This document shows positions 8,284 through 11,690 of a stretch of 11,690 nt of DNA, piece by piece. The stretch is from Actinomycetota bacterium (GTDB lineage Bacteria > Zhuqueibacterota > Zhuqueibacteria > Residuimicrobiales > Krinioviventaceae). Under the pieces are notes generated by a model that had not been told where the DNA came from, did no database searches, and was given only the letters and a program-made list of their open reading frames with translations. Every line of letters starts with the position of its first letter. Positions within the stretch are counted from its first letter, which is position 1. The position numbers and the translations under genes were made by a program. The stretch is from the NCBI GenBank assembly GCA_011682565.1, contig JAACEJ010000042.1, forward strand, positions 1 to 11,690. Direction: 5' to 3'.

Positions 8284-8314
8284 AGGTTCGTCAAAAAGCA
8301 ACGAACCTGATTTT
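8284..8314 (+). terminator. Candidate rho-independent terminator after the GH92 operon
   Basis: A perfect 8-bp stem, AGGTTCGT (8284-8291) with ACGAACCT (8301-8308), encloses a nine-base loop and is followed by GATTTTA. The stem is half G+C and the T run is only four bases, so termination may be partial. Its position 118 bases after the lipoprotein gene stop and before the next gene fits an operon end. Confidence 0.45.
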
Positions 8315-8409
8315 ATGTGAGAAACTTCTAATGTCGTATGAGTTCATCTTTATATTCGTTTGATAATTAAAAGATTGATTTACGAACAAGGATTAACGAT
8401 TTTTGATTT

Positions 8410-8514
8410 ATGAAGGGATACACCCTGAACATACAAATCACACTGTTCTGTCTTGAAATCGTTTTGCCGTTAATTATCCTGCCCTTTTTATGTGGCTGTG
8501 ATCAAGTTTCTTGA
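8410..8514 (+). other. 34-codon ORF reading as a lipoprotein signal peptide (small lipoprotein, leader or gene fossil)
   Basis: The ORF runs from ATG 8410 to TGA 8512-8514. It encodes a positively charged start (MKG), a long hydrophobic stretch and a lipobox-like end, FLCGC, followed by only DQVS before the stop. It ends 21 bases before the next gene. No good ribosome binding site precedes it; the nearest purine run, AAGGA, is about 17 bases away. It could be a very small lipoprotein, a translated leader, or the surviving start of a lost lipoprotein gene. I do not recognise a family, and coding is uncertain. Confidence 0.25.
8453..8480 (+). promoter_or_regulatory. Weak sigma-70-like promoter candidate for the six-hairpin glycosidase gene
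   Basis: TTGAAA (8453-8458) and TATCCT (8475-8480) are separated by 16 bases, matching the -35 and -10 consensus at five and four of six positions. The gene start is about 55 bases downstream. Such matches are common by chance in AT-rich DNA and the host's sigma consensus is unknown. Confidence 0.2.
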
Positions 8515-8535
8515 AAGAATGAAAGGGAAAAATGT

Positions 8536-10749
8536 ATGCACCATTCCAAAGTTTTTTTAATAATTATGGTAATGATTGTTCTGTTTGGACCAATCGATTT
8601 GCTCCATTCGGAATCGTTAAAGGATTTTTATTTTAATGATCAGACGCAGTTGCGTCATAATACACAGACATTCTTCCATGGTCGCAAGTATTTCTTTTTG
8701 CGAAGCGGTCGGGCATTAATGATTCTCCAGTCGGACAAGGCGGATATTGGCCCGGCAATTACTTATTGGCTGTTTGATGCAGGAACTCCAAGTCAGAGTG
8801 GGAAGAAATCCAAAGCTTTCAACTTTAACCCGGCAAAGGGAAGCGTCTTTTCCAGCGCGCTCAGAGTTATCATTAGAGATGTTCCTTTTGCACCCTTTGA
8901 CGAACAAACTCGAGTGCGTTGGATTGCTGAGGACAATGTTCCCATGGTGGAAGGCGTCTGGTGGGCCGATGGCATTCGTGTTACCGAACGGTTTGCAGGT
9001 TTGCCGGAAAAAGAGACCTTTCATCGATCTATATTTTTGGAAGGAGCCGATTTGGCCGGAGAGGTAGAAATTACGCTGCGACTAATGATGCCCTTCGGCA
9101 ATTGCACAATCCACGATGCCGTCCTGTCGGGCCGGGCCGGTGATGCACCGGTTGCTTTGACGGTCTCTGCTGGATATCCTGTTCGGTTCGATGCAAAAGC
9201 GGGATTGGTAGATATTGGCCCAATTAAAGTCATGCCCAAACAGAAAATTAGGATCAATTCATTTCTCCTTCTCCAGTTACCTGCCGAATCTCAAAGTTCT
9301 ACACAGATTGTGAAAATGGCGCAAGCGTTACTTAAAAACGGGGATGCTGTCGATCTGGAACGGGCGAAGCAAAAATGGGCATCCATGTCAACCCTGCAGA
9401 CCAAGGATAAAGTAGTACAGGAAATTTATGATCATGCCCGCTATTCGCTGGACAACTTTGCCACAAAAGACGGACGAATAAACGCAGGCTATTTACAATA
9501 TGGTTCCGAATGGATTCGTGACGGATCAAATACGGCTCTGGGTGCTTTAATGGCAGGGAATTTTGAGATGGCCCGGGCAATGGGAAACCACATGCTGACC
9601 AAGATGATCACTGAGGCAGGTGCCACGATGATAGGTGGTGCTTATGTCAATCCCGACAGGGAGCAGCTTGATCAGATGGGAGAGATGCTGCATTTTCTGC
9701 GAAGCTATGTAGACTGGACCGGTGATGAATCTTTGATCCGTCAAAACCGCAATAAAATTTTAGCGATGATCGAACGGCCTTTGAATCCTGTATTTCTCGA
9801 TGAAACAGGAATGGTTCATAACCGCCGGGATTTTTGGGAACGAACATTCGACGATGCTTACGAGTTGATCTATCAAACCTATGTCATTCTTGGATTAAGA
9901 GAAGCGTGCAAGTTGGCACCGCTGCTTGGGGCGGAGAACAAGGTCGAGCGCTGGCAAAAAGCATCCGATCGGATGCTGAAAGCCATGCTGTCACATCCGG
10001 ATCGGGCGCTGGTTCATGATGGACGTTTGATAAAAAGACGGAATGTCACAGGTAAGATTGCAGATTATTTCACCGGATATGGCGGTACGGTTTATGATTG
10101 TCCGCAAAAAGTAACGTTTCACCACCGGTTGCTTCCGGATGCCACGCAGGCCTTGCCTATCGCTTTTCGTGTGATTGATCCTCACTCGGATTTGGCCCGA
10201 AATACGCTCGAGGAAATGGAGCAGCTCTGGAATGCCCGCTGGTCCGGCGGCGGCTATTGCCGCTACAACAGCAGCAGCGAACCGAACCAGGTCGGCCCGT
10301 GGGCATTTGCCACCTGTTTCATCATGAGGGCGCAGCACGAAGCCGGGCTTTTTGAGAAAAGTCGTCGTGCTTTGGAGTATTTATATTCGATACCGGGTGG
10401 TCAAACCGGCGCCTGGCTTGAGGAAGTTCCGGCGACAAAAGGAACCACTCTATGGGACGGTTTTATTACCTGGAGCAGCGGAGAGATGACGCTTTTTATC
10501 ATCCGCCATTATTTGGGTCTTCGCTTTGAAGATGGCGAACTCGTGATCCGGCCGGCCCTTTATCCGGGCAGCCCGCCGCTTTCGGCGGATATAAGGGTTC
10601 GTCGCGGTCGTCTTCATTTGGAAATACAAGGCAGCGGAGCCATTAAAGAAGCCATTGTTAACGGCAAAACTGTCCTGCCCGGGACTGACGGCGCAATACA
10701 CCTCGGCCGTGATGATATGTCCGGAACAGTCGTCATCAGGACGCAATAA
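8536..10749 (+). CDS. Exported (alpha/alpha)6-barrel (six-hairpin) glycosidase, family not assigned
   Basis: 737 residues. ATG 8536 is preceded by AAAGGG (8522-8527), eight bases away; an overlapping ATG at 8532 is out of frame. Residues 1-27 are a signal peptide (VFLIIMVMIVLFG, cleavage near LHSES). Residues about 30-290 look like an N-terminal beta-sandwich. Residues about 300-665 look like an (alpha/alpha)6 barrel: YGSEWIRDGSNTALGAL (W326, R328, D329) recalls the substrate-binding motif of GH15- and debranching-type enzymes, and WLEEVPAT (E629, E630) and LWDGFITWSSGEM near the end supply acidic candidates. A C-terminal beta domain (about 670-737, LVIRPALYPGSPPLSADIRV) resembles that of GH78 and GH65 enzymes. 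The family and sugar are not clear; an exo-glycosidase on the same glycan as its neighbours is inference. The first half has lower G+C than the second, so acquisition or recombination is possible. It is separated from the operon upstream by a terminator candidate, so it probably has its own promoter. Confidence 0.75.
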   Translation: MHHSKVFLIIMVMIVLFGPIDLLHSESLKDFYFNDQTQLRHNTQTFFHGRKYFFLRSGRALMILQSDKADIGPAITYWLFDAGTPSQSGKKSKAFNFNPAKGSVFSSALRVIIRDVPFAPFDEQTRVRWIAEDNVPMVEGVWWADGIRVTERFAGLPEKETFHRSIFLEGADLAGEVEITLRLMMPFGNCTIHDAVLSGRAGDAPVALTVSAGYPVRFDAKAGLVDIGPIKVMPKQKIRINSFLLLQLPAESQSSTQIVKMAQALLKNGDAVDLERAKQKWASMSTLQTKDKVVQEIYDHARYSLDNFATKDGRINAGYLQYGSEWIRDGSNTALGALMAGNFEMARAMGNHMLTKMITEAGATMIGGAYVNPDREQLDQMGEMLHFLRSYVDWTGDESLIRQNRNKILAMIERPLNPVFLDETGMVHNRRDFWERTFDDAYELIYQTYVILGLREACKLAPLLGAENKVERWQKASDRMLKAMLSHPDRALVHDGRLIKRRNVTGKIADYFTGYGGTVYDCPQKVTFHHRLLPDATQALPIAFRVIDPHSDLARNTLEEMEQLWNARWSGGGYCRYNSSSEPNQVGPWAFATCFIMRAQHEAGLFEKSRRALEYLYSIPGGQTGAWLEEVPATKGTTLWDGFITWSSGEMTLFIIRHYLGLRFEDGELVIRPALYPGSPPLSADIRVRRGRLHLEIQGSGAIKEAIVNGKTVLPGTDGAIHLGRDDMSGTVVIRTQ

Positions 10750-10877
10750 GTTTGTGCTGCTGATTCTATTGATTTTCGGGTATGAATCCTGTGAGATAGG
10801 ATTTAGACCGGCTTTCGAAAGCAGGTTGAAAAGATATAACCAACCGGTTTTTACATGAAACATAAAAGATAATATCG
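10750..10877 (+). other. Intergenic stretch with signal-peptide-like reading frame remnant
   Basis: Immediately after the glycosidase stop, the frame from GTG 10754 to TGA 10856-10858 reads VLLILLIFGYESCEIGF and then an unremarkable tail. The start of this peptide looks like the hydrophobic core and cysteine of a lipoprotein signal. No ATG or ribosome binding site supports it as a gene, so I treat it as a possible fossil or chance. A perfect 12-base palindrome (GCTTTCGAAAGC, 10811-10822) and a small hairpin (AATCCT/AGGATT, 10785-10803) are present without a T run. Confidence 0.25.
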
Positions 10878-11032
10878 TAAAAAATCTAAAAATGTCATTG
10901 CGAGCGAAGCGAAGCAATCTGGAAGCCGGCTAAGGTGCAATTTTTTTTTAAGATCGCTTCCCCGATAATTCGGGGTAAACTCACGCTCCGCTCCTCGCGA
11001 TGACATGCCTTTCGACTTTTTACGAATTACTC
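10878..11032 (+). repeat. Structured dispersed repeat, copy B (nested inverted repeat)
   Basis: This 155-bp segment matches 1218-1370 in the same orientation. It has the same left arm (10891-10920), the same interrupted right arm, and the same 24-base insertion (10960-10983). The insertion hairpin here is CCCCGA, loop TAAT, TCGGGG (10960-10975): relative to copy A, T1298 has become C10960 and A1313 has become G10975, so the pair is kept. The T run in the centre is longer than in copy A. The right end, CGACTTTTTACGAATTACTC, is identical in both copies and stops two bases before the ribosome binding site of the next gene, so the element forms the whole immediate upstream region of that gene. 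Confidence 0.9.
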
Positions 11033-11034
11033 AT

Positions 11035-11041
11035 GGAAGGA
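11035..11041 (+). promoter_or_regulatory. Strong ribosome binding site (GGAAGGA)
   Basis: GGAAGGA lies six bases before ATG 11048 and fixes that start. It sits directly against the right end of repeat copy B, which ends at 11032. Confidence 0.7.
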
Positions 11042-11047
11042 CTGATT

Positions 11048-11690
11048 ATGAAAAAGTTTGCAATTCTGATTTTTTGCGGCGTCATGCTCCTGTCTGCCTG
11101 CCGCTCCGGTTCGGACGGAAAAAGCCGAAAGTTGGCGGCACAAATTCACAATGATGCAAAATTGGACCAAGTTAGTGAAATGGCTCAGGCTCTCATAAAA
11201 ACCGGATTCAACGCGGGAACGAGCTACGGCGAAGTCTGGATTCGGGATTTCAATACCTTTATCGAGGTTTCGTGCGATGTTCTACCGCACGAGCAGGTGA
11301 AGGAAAAACTGCTGATTTTCTGTAAATTGCAGGGCGATGACGGCAATATCATCGACGGATTTATCCCCAAAGAAAAGGCGCATGTTGCTTATGATTTCAT
11401 TTACACGGATCGAGCGCCGCAATATGCCGGACACAAAAACACAGTAGAAACCGACCAGGAATCCAGCCTGGTGCAGGCGGTATCGAAATATATTCAAAAA
11501 ACCGGAGATGTTGCCATTTTGCAGGAAGAGGTGTCTGGCAAGACCGTACTCGAACGTCTTGAAATGGCCATGCAGTTTTTGCTGGATAAACGTTTTTCTA
11601 AAAAATACGGTCTGCTATGGGGCGGCACGACTGCGGATTGGGGTGACGTGCAGCCGGAGCACAAGTGGGGTGTGGTTCTGGACGAAAACA
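11048..11690 (+). CDS. Lipoprotein, six-hairpin glycosidase-like (3' end outside window)
   Basis: The frame is open from ATG 11048 to the right edge with no stop, giving 214 complete codons. Residues 1-18 are a lipoprotein signal peptide with lipobox LLSAC (C18). After a short charged linker (RSGSDGKSRK), the segment TSYGEVWIRDFNTF (residues about 58-71) is like EWIRDGSNTA in the glycosidase encoded just upstream, and ETDQESSLVQAVSKYIQKTG followed by LLWGGTTADWGD fits alternating helices of an (alpha/alpha)6 barrel. I therefore infer a membrane-anchored glycosidase, a distant relative of the upstream enzyme but lacking its large N-terminal beta domain. The barrel begins within about 30 residues of the lipid anchor. 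The family cannot be set from the N-terminal third alone. Its promoter must lie in or before the repeat that abuts its ribosome binding site. Confidence 0.75.
   Translation, partial: MKKFAILIFCGVMLLSACRSGSDGKSRKLAAQIHNDAKLDQVSEMAQALIKTGFNAGTSYGEVWIRDFNTFIEVSCDVLPHEQVKEKLLIFCKLQGDDGNIIDGFIPKEKAHVAYDFIYTDRAPQYAGHKNTVETDQESSLVQAVSKYIQKTGDVAILQEEVSGKTVLERLEMAMQFLLDKRFSKKYGLLWGGTTADWGDVQPEHKWGVVLDEN

Larger units (their letters stand above)
8167..8535 (+). other. AT-rich intergenic region between two glycosidase genes
   Basis: 369 bases without a convincing full gene. It is much richer in A+T than the operon before it: 15 G or C in 8341-8400, against 41 in 2581-2640. It holds a hairpin terminator candidate (8284-8314), a tiny ORF reading as a lipoprotein signal peptide (8410-8514), a weak promoter candidate (8453-8480), and a 17-codon ORF at 8177-8230 (MITEKMFLILVLLGTRG) that looks like the beginning of a signal peptide cut off by TGA. 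The low G+C continues into the first part of the next gene. Confidence 0.7.

Noticed and set aside
10785..10822. Hairpin AATCCT/AGGATT and palindrome GCTTTCGAAAGC as a terminator after the glycosidase gene
   Set aside because: Neither is followed by a T run, the first stem is short, and the palindrome would leave too small a loop for a stable hairpin.

Overview
The window looks like part of an exported-glycan-degradation locus from a Gram-negative, probably uncultured heterotroph. All genes are on the + strand. Two products carry lipoprotein signal peptides (LLSSC and LLSAC lipoboxes) and two carry ordinary signal peptides. Several starts have purine-rich Shine-Dalgarno sites. The FCB superphylum or a neighbouring group is my best guess, but the window has no rRNA, SusC/SusD pair, T9SS sorting domain or other taxonomic marker, so this is weak inference.

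Layout: (1) positions 2-1198 hold the C-terminal part of a GH78-type alpha-L-rhamnosidase with a chitobiase-C-terminal-like domain and a PA14-like domain. (2) Positions 1199-1428 are intergenic and hold the first copy of a ~155-bp structured repeat. (3) Positions 1429-8166 are a probable operon: a GH92 alpha-mannosidase-type enzyme with the same two-domain tail, then a small cytoplasmic metallo-beta-lactamase-fold hydrolase, then (ATGA overlap) a 1009-residue lipoprotein hydrolase with an N-terminal domain of the GH67N/GH20b type and malectin-like sequence between its core and helical region. (4) Positions 8167-8535 are AT-rich intergenic DNA with a hairpin terminator candidate and a tiny ORF reading as a lipoprotein signal peptide. 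(5) Positions 8536-10749 encode an exported (alpha/alpha)6-type glycosidase. (6) Positions 10750-11047 are intergenic, with the second copy of the repeat. (7) From 11048 to the right edge runs the start of another lipoprotein that also looks like a six-hairpin glycosidase.

Read together, the exported enzymes would trim mannose, rhamnose and other sugars from a complex external glycan outside the cytoplasm. The metallo-beta-lactamase-fold protein is the only product without an export signal and could act on an imported product; its substrate cannot be told from sequence. No transporter or regulator is in the window.

The most unusual features are the repeat (a large inverted repeat with a second hairpin lodged in one arm, whose end base pair changes T-A to C-G between the two copies), the malectin-like segment with its strand order apparently rearranged, the shared tail module on enzymes of two unrelated families, and signal-peptide-like scraps in gene junctions. 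I see no defence system, CRISPR array, transposase, tRNA or rRNA.
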